DNA of 64,000 bases, taken from Desulfonema magnum. GTDB lineage: Bacteria; Desulfobacterota; Desulfobacteria; Desulfobacterales; 4be13. Positions 45,094 to 55,400 of the stretch are shown one piece after another (within the stretch, counting starts at the first letter, position 1; every line of letters starts with the position of its first letter). Location: assembly GCF_017377395.1 (NCBI RefSeq), contig NZ_CP061800.1, positions 7,735,001 through 7,799,000 of the forward strand. The letters run 5' to 3'. Below the pieces are notes generated by a model. The model saw only the letters and a list, made by a program, of their open reading frames with translations. It was not told the DNA's origin and made no database searches. A program made the position numbers and the translations under genes.

Positions 45094-46167
45094 ATGAAAC
45101 GGGAAAATATTACAAATCAGTTTCGTGAAGAATATCCGGCCATACATAAAATTTTTTTAAATTTCAGCGGTTGCAAAATAGAAGTGACAGCTAATGAAAA
45201 AGCCATTATTGAAGAATTGGCAAAATATTTCGGACCTTTTGCAGAGGACGTGAACCAACCTGATATTTTTATTACTGTACACGAAGCCCCGACACCGGAA
45301 TTTCCACTCTCTTTTACAATTAAGACACCTGATCCTGGAAAAACCAAAATTAAAGAAGAATTTGCTGAACTTCCTGACGGCCGCATTGTGCGAAAAAGGC
45401 TGACAGATATGATTTTTGTCTTTGGGCAGGGAGATAACCTGGCCATGGGTCCGTGTCTTGAAAACATGAATCAGGTGGTGAACTTCATCAATAACCGCCA
45501 TATTGAATGGAAATTGTGTCAGGGGTGTCTGCTCGGTCACGCGGCAGGGGTGATATGGAACGGAAAAGGAGTCTCATTGGCAGGATTTTCAGGTGCCGGG
45601 AAATCCACATTGGCGCTGCATCTGATGAATCAGGGAGCAACTTTTGTAAGTAATGATCGTCTCATGATCGAAAAAAACGGACAAAAGCTTTTCATGTATG
45701 GTGTGGCCAAGCTTCCAAGGATAAATCCGGGAACCATTTTGAACAATCCCAATCTGGAAAACCTTATGACGCCTGAGGAGCGGGAACGATTTTCCGCCCT
45801 TTCCGGAGAGGAATTGTGGAATCTGGAATATAAATACGACGCGCCCATTGACAAATGCTTCGGAGAGGGACGATTTGTTCTCGGTTCCCCAATGCATAGC
45901 CTGGTCATTTTGAACTGGAAAAAGGGGCAAGGAGAAACAAGCGTTCAGAAGGTGAATCCGATGGTAAGAAAAGATCTGCTCCCCGCATTTATGAAATCAA
46001 CGGGCCTGTTCCTCCTGCCCCATAACGGATGCGCCATGCCTGAACCTCACATTGAAAACTATATTGAATTCCTTTCCCTGTGTAATGTATTTGAAATCAC
46101 AGGCGGAATAAATTTTGAAAAGGCAGCAGAAGGGATAAGCAGGCAGTTGTCAGCCATCACCTGTTAG
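45094..46167 (+). CDS. HprK-related kinase B
   Basis: A 357-residue kinase with a Walker A loop LAGFSGAGKSTLALHL near residues 162-175, a following NDRLM segment and KLPRINPGTI. Its core matches the P-loop kinase fold of HPr kinase/phosphorylase, without the typical N-terminal domain. The phospho-acceptor is unknown; no HPr gene is nearby. It follows ATP-grasp after 72 bp. AAAGG precedes ATG 45094. Confidence 0.85.
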   Translation: MKRENITNQFREEYPAIHKIFLNFSGCKIEVTANEKAIIEELAKYFGPFAEDVNQPDIFITVHEAPTPEFPLSFTIKTPDPGKTKIKEEFAELPDGRIVRKRLTDMIFVFGQGDNLAMGPCLENMNQVVNFINNRHIEWKLCQGCLLGHAAGVIWNGKGVSLAGFSGAGKSTLALHLMNQGATFVSNDRLMIEKNGQKLFMYGVAKLPRINPGTILNNPNLENLMTPEERERFSALSGEELWNLEYKYDAPIDKCFGEGRFVLGSPMHSLVILNWKKGQGETSVQKVNPMVRKDLLPAFMKSTGLFLLPHNGCAMPEPHIENYIEFLSLCNVFEITGGINFEKAAEGISRQLSAITC

Positions 46168-46185
46168 TTATCAGTCAACAGAAAT

Positions 46186-46221
46186 GTAGGGTGGGTTGCG
46201 CTTCGCTCCACCCACCCTACA
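46186..46221. repeat. Dispersed palindromic repeat between HprK-B and CofD-like genes
   Basis: GTAGGGTGGGT and ACCCACCCTAC flank a TGCGCTTCGCTCC loop. This kind of palindrome is widely dispersed in many genomes. It could act as a weak terminator or message stabiliser here. Confidence 0.8.
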
Positions 46222-46243
46222 TTTTTTATCACAAAGAGAAATC

Positions 46244-47434
46244 ATGGTTATCCGAATTACCCGAACACAGGAACTTCCTGATCCGGTCCGGTTGGCGAGA
46301 TACAGGCGCAGCCCTGATCTGGGGCCGAAAATTTTGTTTTTCAGCGGCGGCAGCGCGTTAAGAAAAGCCTGCCGGGAGCTTATCGAATATACGCATAATT
46401 CTGTCCATATCATCACACCGTTTGACTCAGGAGGAAGTTCGGCCAGACTCAGAGAGGCATTTAAGATGCCTGCCATCGGGGATGTGCGTAACCGGCTTTT
46501 GGCACTGGCAGATCGAAATTTGCATGGAAATCCGGAAATATTCAAGCTGTTTGCCCATCGTTTTTCTCAAAAAGGAGAACAAAGTGTATTTGCCCGGGAA
46601 CTGGATTTGATGACAGAGGGGCACCATCCGCTGGTGGCTGACATTCCTGATCCCATGCGGAAAATCATACGCCATCATCTTTTTTTGTTTAAAAAATATA
46701 TGCCTGACGACTTTGATCTTTGCAAGGCCAGTATCGGAAATCTGATTCTGACGGGCGGATATCTGGACACACAGCGTCTTCTTGATCCGGTCATTTATAT
46801 TTTCTCCAAGCTGGTGGAGGTGCGGGGAATCGTCAGGCCGGTGATAAACAAATATCTTCATCTCATTACTGAACTGGAAAACGGAGACATGATTATTGGT
46901 CAGCATAATCTTACTGGCAAAGAGGTTTCCCCCATCTCCGCAAAGGTAAAAAAAGTCTGGCTCAGTGCCCGACGAAAAGAACCAAAACCGGCTGAGGCGG
47001 CCATTCGTGATAAAATGAGAGATCTCATCGGAGATGCCGAACTGATCTGCTATCCCATTGGCAGTTTTTATTCCAGTGTTATCGCCAACCTTCTGCCAAA
47101 GGGGGTGGGAGAAGCTGTCAGTAAAAATCCGTGTCCGAAAGTATTTATTCCCAATACAGGAGATGATCCTGAACAATACGGACTTGAATTAACAGAACAG
47201 ATTGAACAACTGGTGTCATATCTCAGAAAAGATGATCCTGAAAATATCACCATAACTGATGTCCTTAATTTTGTGATGCTTGATAAAAAAAATGGCAGAT
47301 ATTCAGGAAAATTAGATGAGAAAAAAATTCGGCAGATGGGAGTGGAAATCATTGACTGTCCTCTGATAAGCCTGAAAAGCGCTCCTTATATTGACGAAAA
47401 ACACCTTATTCCTATTATGTTATCTCTGGCATAA
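46244..47434 (+). CDS. GAK-type CofD-like protein
   Basis: A 396-residue protein of the CofD/YvcK-like fold: ILFFSGGSALRKACRE near residue 28, PFDSGGSSARLREAF near 61 and GDVRNRLLALAD near 80, as in 2-phospho-lactate transferase relatives. The C-terminal half has YPIGSFYSSVIANLLPKGVGEAV. It completes the triad ATP-grasp, kinase and CofD-like. The ATG at 46244 (AAAGAGAAATC upstream) is preferred over the in-frame ATG at 46196 located in the palindrome. Confidence 0.85.
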   Translation: MVIRITRTQELPDPVRLARYRRSPDLGPKILFFSGGSALRKACRELIEYTHNSVHIITPFDSGGSSARLREAFKMPAIGDVRNRLLALADRNLHGNPEIFKLFAHRFSQKGEQSVFARELDLMTEGHHPLVADIPDPMRKIIRHHLFLFKKYMPDDFDLCKASIGNLILTGGYLDTQRLLDPVIYIFSKLVEVRGIVRPVINKYLHLITELENGDMIIGQHNLTGKEVSPISAKVKKVWLSARRKEPKPAEAAIRDKMRDLIGDAELICYPIGSFYSSVIANLLPKGVGEAVSKNPCPKVFIPNTGDDPEQYGLELTEQIEQLVSYLRKDDPENITITDVLNFVMLDKKNGRYSGKLDEKKIRQMGVEIIDCPLISLKSAPYIDEKHLIPIMLSLA

Positions 47435-47745
47435 ATTATTGGGGGGTTAGGTGTCAGGTGTTATCGGAACTTAGCGGCTTTTTTTCTTAACAATTAAGAC
47501 CTGCCTCTGCCATTTTCCTGATGATAACGGATTTAGGGGAATCTGGCAAAGCCCCGTGAGGGTGTCATATTTGTAGCAAATCATGTTACAAACATGCCGC
47601 CCTTACAGGGCTTGATCGGCCCTTTCCTAACTCCGTTATAATCAGCCATTTTCTTAGCCAGCACTTTGTCACCTTCTGCTTAACACCTAACACTTAACAC
47701 TAACACCTAACACCTAACACCTAACACCTGATACTTAAACATCTG
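47435..47745. repeat. Intergenic region with TAACACC array and dispersed element
   Basis: TAACACTTAACACCTAACACC units occupy about 47680-47735, and a short array lies at 47440-47460. A copy of the GTAGC..ACATGCCGCCC motif (about 47573-47611) is present. No gene is seen. Confidence 0.8.
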
Positions 47746-49086
47746 ATGAATTCCATACGCATTGAAACCATAAAAAGATTGCTGAGACGGGATGCCCTTA
47801 CCCATCTTCGTAAAATTGTGAACAAAACACATGCCGCGGATATTTCTGTAATTTTCCCCTTCTTATCTCTGTCCAACCAGCACAAACTTTTTGATATGAT
47901 AGCAGATACGCAGCAAAAGGGAATCCTTTTCAGCGAACTGGGCGAGGATACGTTTCTGAATTTTATCGAAGCGTTAGAACTTGATGAGATTGCAGAAATT
48001 CTGGAAACCATGCCCGCAGATGATGTGGCGGATCTGATCGGCAGGCTGCCTCATGAAAAATCCTCGGCCATTCTTGAGAAGATGAAAAAAGAAGAGTCCG
48101 AGGAGGTTGAAGGGCTTCTCCATTATAGCGATGACACGGCCGGCGGCATCATGGTTCCTGATTTTATCGCTTTAAAAGAAGATACCACGGCCAAAGACGC
48201 AATCGGATCTTTACAAAAAGAATATCTGAATGTGGAGATGCCCTTTTATCTTTATGTGACCAATGAACATGGCAAACTGTTGGGAGTCTGTTCACTGAGG
48301 CAACTGGTAGTGGTTCCGCCGGATACGCCCCTGAAAGCCTTTATGTCAGCAGATGTATTTGCTGTTCAGACTTATACGGATCAGGAGGAAGTCGCGAAAA
48401 TAGTGGCCCGCTATGATATTCTGGCGGTGCCGGTTGTGGATGACACAAACAAACTGGTGGGAATCGTGACGGTGGATGACGTGATTGACATTTTCAGAAA
48501 AGAGGCCACAGAGGATTTTCTGAAAATGGCAGGGGTCGGGGCAGAATTTGTTGAAACCAAATCGGTCTTAAAGAGCATGAAAATTCGCCTGCCGTGGCTG
48601 TTTGCCAGTTGTCTCGGGGGCATTTTTGCTTTTTTTATTATTGGTCGGTTTGAGGAGAGTCTGAGCAAATTTACATATCTGGCGGCATTTATCCCCGTGA
48701 TCATGGGAATGGGAGGAAATATTGGTACGCAGTCTTCCACCATTGTGGTACGGGGACTTGCCACGGGCCTGCTGAATATAAAGGAAATCTGGTCCGTTGT
48801 CCTGAAAGAACTTGCTGTGGGATTTATGCTGGGGCTGGTTTACGGATCACTCATTGCCCTGGTTGCACAGGTTCAGTACACACTGCCCGCGGTGGGCATA
48901 TCTGTGGGCCTTTCTGTGATATGTTCCATGTCTGTAGCCGCACTGGTCGGTTCCCTGGTTCCCATGATATTCGCAAGAATAAATATTGATCCTGCGGTTG
49001 CCACAGGGCCTTTTGTGACCACATCTGTTGACATCATCAGCGTATTTTTCTATTTTCAGATTGCCACAATCCTCTTGGGAATATAA
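47746..49086 (+). CDS. mgtE: MgtE family magnesium transporter
   Basis: A 446-residue MgtE. The acidic N-domain (residues ~20-130, ETMPADDVADLIGRLP), two CBS motifs (~135-260, DDTAGGIMVPDF; PVVDDTNKLVGIVTVDDVIDIF) and five membrane helices (FIPVIMGMGGNIGTQSSTIVVR carries the pore motif) are in the standard order. It imports Mg2+ and is gated by the cytoplasmic domains. It ends before a pair of hairpins. A good ribosome-binding site is not obvious. Confidence 0.95.
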   Translation: MNSIRIETIKRLLRRDALTHLRKIVNKTHAADISVIFPFLSLSNQHKLFDMIADTQQKGILFSELGEDTFLNFIEALELDEIAEILETMPADDVADLIGRLPHEKSSAILEKMKKEESEEVEGLLHYSDDTAGGIMVPDFIALKEDTTAKDAIGSLQKEYLNVEMPFYLYVTNEHGKLLGVCSLRQLVVVPPDTPLKAFMSADVFAVQTYTDQEEVAKIVARYDILAVPVVDDTNKLVGIVTVDDVIDIFRKEATEDFLKMAGVGAEFVETKSVLKSMKIRLPWLFASCLGGIFAFFIIGRFEESLSKFTYLAAFIPVIMGMGGNIGTQSSTIVVRGLATGLLNIKEIWSVVLKELAVGFMLGLVYGSLIALVAQVQYTLPAVGISVGLSVICSMSVAALVGSLVPMIFARINIDPAVATGPFVTTSVDIISVFFYFQIATILLGI

Positions 49087-49108
49087 ATTTTCACGGGGTG
49101 TTAAGATT

Positions 49109-49158
49109 TAAAACAATTTTTCAAATTGTTTTTCGGACAATTTTTTCAAATTGTCCGA
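49109..49158 (+). terminator. Paired hairpins after mgtE
   Basis: AAACAATTTTTCAAATTGTTTTT and GGACAATTTTTTCAAATTGTCC form two adjacent stems 23 bp beyond the mgtE stop. The first is followed by a T run typical of an intrinsic terminator. Confidence 0.65.
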
Positions 49159-49242
49159 CATGATTTCTTTTTATCATCGCCAATTATGCTACAAATATGC
49201 CGTCTCTAGGGGACGTTTCAAACATGCACTTTACATTCATGG

Positions 49243-49268
49243 TGGGACAGAATCCTGTCCCACATTTT
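49243..49268. terminator. Terminator between convergent mgtE and M50-HlyD genes
   Basis: TGGGACAGAATCCTGTCCCA is a clean 8-bp stem followed by ATTTTT. It ends five bases before the stop of the minus-strand M50 gene, so it may serve the plus-strand transcript. Confidence 0.7.
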
Positions 49269-49273
49269 TAAGC

Positions 49274-51460
49274 CTAAAAAAGCCCTCTTTCCATAAAACG
49301 TTTCCAGATTTCACCGAAGGCTTGCTCCAAAATTGATTGGCGCTCACTTCGCATCCATGTCCAGGAAGGCATCCCGTGAGGAAGCCGGGCCGGAGCATCC
49401 TGCACATCAAAAGTGAATGCAAAATACGCATCCCGGGGCCGTGGTCCCAGGGTGTCCTTCACAGACATAATAGGACCGCCCGCAATATCAAGCAGGCTGA
49501 CATTGGGCAGATAATGAGCCGGAAAAACGCTCTTTTCCCGGAACGTTGCTTCCAATGCAGGGACTTTGGACTCTGGAAAGCGGACAGTCGCATGAATGCT
49601 ATCGGCCTCCGAGCCGTGTCCGGGTATGTCCATTTTTCCTGCCAGATGTTCATGGACAAAGGCTTTTAATTCATATGCTTCCGGAATCGCAATAGTAAAA
49701 AGATAGGTTCCTCCCGCGACAAACGCCCCCTCATAAATATCTTCATTAATATCTGTAATCCGGCCGGCGATTGGCGCACGGATTTCCAACTGGGCAATGG
49801 CTTCTTCAAGCTTGTCCGAGGCAGCCATCAGGCGTTTTTCTTCTGCCATGAGCCAGTTTCGATATGCCCCTTCCTCGCCGCCGCTTCCAAGTGCGTCAAT
49901 GCGGGTCCGAACAACATCAAGGTCAAAGCGAACATTCTGAGCGTCGTATTCCAGGGAATCGCTGCTGATACGGGTAAGCAAATCACCTTCCGTAACTGTG
50001 ACACCTACGGGGGGCAGCGGCGTTGTCAACTGACCGGGACTGGCAGCTTCAATCTTCGTGGTTCCTTTAAGCAGCAACAGGCATGGCAGACGCTTGAACC
50101 GGGGCAGCGGCACGGTCACCAGGGCGCACAACAGCATGAAGCTGATGACGGTCAGGGCCAGACGGCGTTTTGATCCTATGAGTTTGCGGTTTTTGATAAT
50201 GCCGTCTGTCTCCATGAGCAGGGGACGAATAATGAACATCCAGAATTCCATGGCAAGCACCACCAGCCCCATAATCGGGAAAAACAGGTAATACACAGCC
50301 ACGGCAATGGAAAACGCTATAAAGATGCGGTACAGGACAGCAAGAAAACCATAAACGATCATGGTCCGGGCATGAGGATGAATCTCCGGGGCAGCGCCTT
50401 TCCAGTCAAAAAGCAGCCGCCGCACCGCATACCGCAACATGGCAAATGCCCGGGGACGAAGATTGTCAATTCCCCATACATCCATAAGCACATAATAGCC
50501 GTCAAAGCGCATGAACGGGTTCAGATTGATGAAAACCGATGAAACAATTGACGTGCCTGAAAGGAAGAACATCAGGCTCCGGGGAATACCATCCGGTAAA
50601 AGAGACCACAGCAAAAGGGCAATGCCTGCCACGGCCAGTTCAAAAAGAATCCCCGCAAGACTCACCCTTATGCGGAGGCGGCGGTCCGGGATTTTCCAAA
50701 TATCCGTAGTATCCGTGTAAAGCAGGGGCCAGAACACGATGAATAATATGCCCATGCTCCGGACATGGAGGTCTTTTCCCAATGTCTTGGTGGCATAAGC
50801 ATGGGCAAACTCATGGCCTGTTTTGAGCAGGGCCAGGCACAGAAAAAAGGCAATGCTTCCCTGGGGCGTGAAAAGATAGCTCACTGTGCTGAAATAAAGT
50901 TCAATTTCCTGAAGAGTCTGAACCAGCCCTGTCAGACCGGCGATAATATAAAACCAGCAGAGAAAAGGCGACCAGAGCCATGACACATAAGGCAGTGTCC
51001 GGTTCAGAAACGCATCCGGTCTCAGAAGCGGGATCCGGAAAGAAACAGAACCCCGGAGTATTTTGGAGACAATGTTTAATGCCCCGGTCTTTTCAGATGA
51101 CGGTGAGTTTGCCTGCGTTTCCCGCTGAATAACCTCCTCTTTTGGCAGGATTGCCAGCCCTTCTTTTTGCAGCATGGTAATAAAACCTGCAATTTCTTCG
51201 GGAGAAGGACGCAAGGGGGTTGTGGTGTAAAGACTGGCCGCAGCAGCATCAGGGTTGGGTTCTGTCACCAGGCGGTAAAGCAATTCGCCTTCAGCATAAC
51301 CAAGTCGGAAATTGTTCCCCCGCACAGGGTCTTCAAGAACCCATGAACGCTGTCCGTCAGGATCTATGGGCCCGGGATGAAGAATGACGTCAGGGCGAAG
51401 ACCGAGCCATGGGGATTCCAGAATAGCTTGTATGGTGTTTTTTTTTTCAGGTGAAGCCAT
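49274..51460 (-). CDS. M50-type peptidase/HlyD fusion with PqqD-like N-terminus
   Basis: A 728-residue protein. Residues ~30-115 (SWVLEDPVRGNNFRLGYAEGELL; PEEIAGFITMLQKEGLAIL) resemble a PqqD/RRE-like winged helix. A membrane region carries the zinc motif TGHEFAHAYATKTLG near 215 and NPFMRFDGYYVLMD near 315, as in M50/COG1994 'putative peptide zinc metalloprotease' proteins. The C-terminal 260 residues are HlyD-like (ASPGQLTTPLPPVGVTVTEGD, RAPIAGRITDINED). It may act in exporting or handling a secreted protein, possibly the adhesin gene that follows upstream on the map. Confidence 0.82.
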   Translation of the reverse strand: MASPEKKNTIQAILESPWLGLRPDVILHPGPIDPDGQRSWVLEDPVRGNNFRLGYAEGELLYRLVTEPNPDAAAASLYTTTPLRPSPEEIAGFITMLQKEGLAILPKEEVIQRETQANSPSSEKTGALNIVSKILRGSVSFRIPLLRPDAFLNRTLPYVSWLWSPFLCWFYIIAGLTGLVQTLQEIELYFSTVSYLFTPQGSIAFFLCLALLKTGHEFAHAYATKTLGKDLHVRSMGILFIVFWPLLYTDTTDIWKIPDRRLRIRVSLAGILFELAVAGIALLLWSLLPDGIPRSLMFFLSGTSIVSSVFINLNPFMRFDGYYVLMDVWGIDNLRPRAFAMLRYAVRRLLFDWKGAAPEIHPHARTMIVYGFLAVLYRIFIAFSIAVAVYYLFFPIMGLVVLAMEFWMFIIRPLLMETDGIIKNRKLIGSKRRLALTVISFMLLCALVTVPLPRFKRLPCLLLLKGTTKIEAASPGQLTTPLPPVGVTVTEGDLLTRISSDSLEYDAQNVRFDLDVVRTRIDALGSGGEEGAYRNWLMAEEKRLMAASDKLEEAIAQLEIRAPIAGRITDINEDIYEGAFVAGGTYLFTIAIPEAYELKAFVHEHLAGKMDIPGHGSEADSIHATVRFPESKVPALEATFREKSVFPAHYLPNVSLLDIAGGPIMSVKDTLGPRPRDAYFAFTFDVQDAPARLPHGMPSWTWMRSERQSILEQAFGEIWKRFMERGLF

Positions 51461-51473
51461 GAATGTTAAAGAG

Positions 51474-51580
51474 GTGTTAGGTGTTAGGTGTTAAGTGTTA
51501 AGTGTTAGGTGTTAAGTGTTAGGTGTTAAGTGTTAGGTGTTAAGTGTTAGGTTTTAGGTGTTAGGTGTTAGGTGTTAGGG
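51474..51580. repeat. GTTAGGTGTTAAGT tandem array in the M50 promoter region
   Basis: About ten units of GTGTTAGGT/GTGTTAAGT lie 14 bp upstream of the M50-HlyD start. Copy number may vary between strains and could alter expression. Confidence 0.9.
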
Positions 51581-51654
51581 GGTACTCTGAAACTGGTGTG
51601 TTTTATTGTGATTCATCTACATGGATTAGTGATAAGCAAAGGATTTTTTCTCGT

Positions 51655-51700
51655 TCCCAGGCTCTGCCTGGGAACGCATACCGGAGGCTCTGCCTCCCAT
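51655..51700. repeat. REP-like palindrome left of the transposase pseudogene
   Basis: CGTTCCCAGGCTCTGCCTGGGAACG is a 25-bp palindrome next to GGAGGCTCTGCCTCC. The same pair occurs in inverse orientation on the other side of the transposase at 52255-52303 and 52373-52421. Confidence 0.8.
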
Positions 51701-52235
51701 TCACACCGGCGGCACAATCGAAACCAGACATTCCCCGCCCGCATAATAGCGATAACTGGAATATCGCCAATGCGCGGGACTGTCCACATATCCACGTCTC
51801 ACCGGATTATGATGGACATATTCCATTTTTTGTACCAGCGTCTTTTCATTCAGGATGGCCTTAGGATGAAACCCCTCCTGCCATACCTGATACTTCTGGT
51901 TATCCTTGTGGCGTTTCTTAAAAAAACTGAGCTGTCCGAGAAAAAATTTCGGCCCGTTCGCTTTTAAATAATCAACAATGCTTCTGGCCGTAAAAGATTT
52001 CATTTTTCTGATCTCATCTGAAAATTCGGGAGATGAGCCAATCAGATGAAGATGATTCTCCATCAGGATATACGCATGAATCTTCATCCAGCTGATTATC
52101 ATGTAAGAATTGCAGGGAGTCGAGAACGATCTTCGCAAGCTCCGGGACAGCGAATATCGGAAGCCAGTTCACTATGGCAGTGCTGGCAAAGTATGTTCTG
52201 ATGCCCGGGGCTGTTTTGTATCGGCTTCGGCCCAT
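51701..52235 (-). pseudogene. REP-associated tyrosine transposase (RAYT), frameshifted
   Basis: The C-terminal frame (51701-52138) encodes HAYILMENHLHLIG with the HUH histidines and YVHHNPVRRGYVDSPAHWRYSSYRYY. The N-terminal frame (52014-52235) encodes MGRSRYKTAPG and AIVNWLPIFAVPELAKIVLDSLQFL. A frame change near 52085-52100 separates the halves, so the gene is broken unless the change is a sequencing artefact. REP-like palindromes lie on both sides, as typical for RAYT genes. Confidence 0.8.
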
Positions 52236-52422
52236 GAGGGATTTCCTTCACACGGGAGGCAGAGCCTCCGGTATGCGTTCCCAGGCAGAGCCTGGGAACG
52301 AGTGAAGTTTGTTCTGATGCCCGGGGCTGCTTTGTGTCGGCTTCGGCCCATGAGGGATTTCCTTCACACGGGAGGCAGAGCCTCCGGTATGCGTTCCCAG
52401 GCAGAGCCTGGGAACGAGTGAA
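52195..52422. repeat. 116-bp tandem duplication carrying the RAYT start and REP palindromes
   Basis: Units begin at 52195 and 52311 and are nearly identical. Each contains the RAYT first codons and two palindromes, GGAGGCAGAGCCTCC and CGTTCCCAGGCAGAGCCTGGGAACG. The second unit touches the stop codon of the adhesin gene. Confidence 0.9.
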
Positions 52423-55400
52423 TTATTTGCTGGCTTTTCTTAAAGACAAAATCAGATTGGTCAGCCCTTCATGGTTGTCAACGGAATTTCCCCCGGGTTG
52501 CGATGCCTGCTTTTCTGTGTTGGGCGACAGTTCTTTTGCCGGAGCAACTTGTTCAAACTGTGCAAGATGATCATTTTTGAGCAATGCGTCTTTTTCATCA
52601 GAGACCTTTTCCCAGTTTGCTGCTCTGTAATTACTTATTTCAGGCTCCGGCGCACGGCTTTCAAGGTTTCCTGAGAGATTTTCTTCACGGATGACCGGTG
52701 GTGTGCTTTCATTGCCCAGGGTTCCGTAATTGTCGGTTTCAGGGGCCGGTGTCCAGTCTCCGCTTTCGGGAATGTCAGCATATCCGTCCTCTTCACAGGG
52801 GACCACATTCCCCAGCATGGGCCACGCATCACTGCCCCAGGTGGCCGGAACGTCAAGATTCTCTCTGCCGCCGAAAAAGCTGTATTTCAACTCACCGGGG
52901 GCTGCGTTGAATTCTCCGTCCGAGCCTTGGACAAAATTCGCTTCGTCACTGAGAATCTGGGCATAAGGTGCGTCTTCTGTTCCGCCAAAGAAGGCATATC
53001 CCATATCGCCTGCTATTCCGTTGAGTCCTTCATCATTCGCCTCCCGGAGGAAATGTTTTTCAGGCACAGAAGAGTAAAGGTCCTGTTCCTCACCCAGAAG
53101 CGGAGCATCCCATCCGAATTCCTCTTCCAGCCATTGCCAGGTGATATTACAGAGCCGGGATTCGGGATCCAGAGCAGGTGCAAAACGGCATCCGAGGCGC
53201 AGGGATTCTTCAAGGGTGCAGCACCGATAAAGTTCATCATCTCCGCAGGGATGATCCAGAGACTTTGAGGCGGAAGGAATAAGATACAGACCTGTGGGCT
53301 GTACCTCACCGCGCTCATAGGGAAAACCAAGTCCCCAGTATCCTCTGTCTCCCATGTCGGGCCTCAGGATGGGTTCCAGCGGTCCCTCAGGCTCCGGTCC
53401 GGGGGGAGGCTCAGGTACATGGGGATGAGGAATGCCAACGATGATGCGAACCGTGTCTGTATCGGTCAGCGGCCCTCCCTCACCAGTATGTCCCAGGTCA
53501 TTTGTCACTATTTTCAGTTCAGCTTCACCGGTCCAGCCCGGGAGCGGCGTGTATGTCAGTCCCCTCAGTTGAGCGTTAATATCAGGAATGGTGCCAGTGA
53601 GCGTGATCTCTCCTGTTCCGTCGTCTGTACGTTCACCGCCTGGCAGCGAAAGGGTCCCCTGGTCAACGCTAAGGGTCACCTGAACATCATCATCCACCCG
53701 GTTGTCATTTTCATCATAATGAAATGCGTCAATATCACTGACGAAAATCCGGTTGTCCCGCGCTTCGCTGAAGTTCAACGGCGTATCTATGGACGTGGAT
53801 TGCAGACCCGGCACATGGTTCACCGGCGGGTCATTCACAGCAATAACCTTAACCCAGCATGTTGCCGTATCGCTGCTGTCTCCTTCAGCGTCCACGGCTA
53901 CGAAATCAATGACACGTTCCGCCTGATTAGGGTTCTCAGATGTGTTTTCAAAGGTGATTTTTTGCAGAACATTTGTATAGTTGTCATCCGTATCTCTGCC
54001 AGTCAGTGTCAGAGTCCCGTTAGCTCCGTCATAACTCGCGGTAATATTTGTACCTGTGGTATCAACTGCCAGCACATCACCGTCTTTTAAATTGGTAATT
54101 GTCACTGTAAGCGAGTCAATGTGAGTCCCATCCGGATTCTCTATTATCGCATCAGCATCCGCAAGTTTTACAGGATCATCACCTTCCCTGAAAGTTGCAT
54201 CAAAGTCATACCCGTCTCTTCCGGGTTTACCTCCCGGACCATCCCCCCCGTCATCGTCATCATCAAGATCCACTATGGGTCTGACAGGGATAACATTAAT
54301 CGTCATCGTGGCCGCGGCGTCGGCTATTCCGTCGTTCACATTTACAATCAGTGTGTAATCGTCTGTTGTGTCGTGATCTTCCGGATATGCCCCCCCTGCC
54401 ACGGTAATCTGGCCGGTGACAGGATCTATGTCAAACAATCCCTCACCGGTTCCGCCGGTTATCGTATAAGTCAGATCATCGGGACCGTCCTCGTCAGTAG
54501 CCTCTACCGGTCCCGGTTCCAGTTCCGTGCCGGCCGGACTGCCCTCGTCAACCGTGAAAGGCTGAGGCTCAATAACCGGCGGCTCATTCGGAAGGATGAC
54601 CAGGATATCAAAGGTCAGCGAGTCGGACAGGCGAGGCTGTCCGGGTTCTTTGTCCCCGTCATCATACACCGTGATCTTGACATCCTTCCACAGTCCCACA
54701 TGGCCTCCGTCATCAATCATGGCGCTGTCCGTGGGAGTGCCGGACAGCGTCCCGGTCACTTCGTCAAATGTTGCCCAGTCAGGCTTGTTCTGGATGCTGT
54801 AAGTCAGTTCTTCCCAACCTGTGGGCATCTGCCAGTAATCATCTATGTCAACGGCCGAGGGAACAAACTCATAGTCGGTTCCGAGACGCACTTTGTCCCG
54901 GGGCACGCTGGCGATCACAGGTGCGTCATTAACATCCTCGACATAAATATTGAACGGCAGGGTGGCGCTCAGACCGCCGCTGTCCGTCACCGTGATCTCC
55001 ACATTGGCGTAATACCCGACATCCTCATTTTTCGGCGTGCCGGTCAGTCTGCCGGTTGCCGGGTCAAATGTAGCGTCCGCTGTCCAGGATGGCTGATTCG
55101 AGATGCTGAAAACAAGTTCATCCCCATCCGGATCATAAGCTGTGGGCTGAAAAACGTAATCCCCGCCCTGTTTTACGACTGTGGGGGGATCCCCCTCAAT
55201 CACAGGGGCGTTGTTCAGGGGTTCGACCGTGAGATCAAATGTGAGCGACTTTTCTTCCCAGCTACTGTCCCTGACCGTGATGACGATATCCTCATATGTG
55301 TAAGGCAGGTCTTTAACATCAATCCCCTCCTGATCAAGGGCTTCCCGGCTGGGTACGCCGGACAATGTTCCGGTCGTCTCGTCAAATGTCGTCCAGGGCG

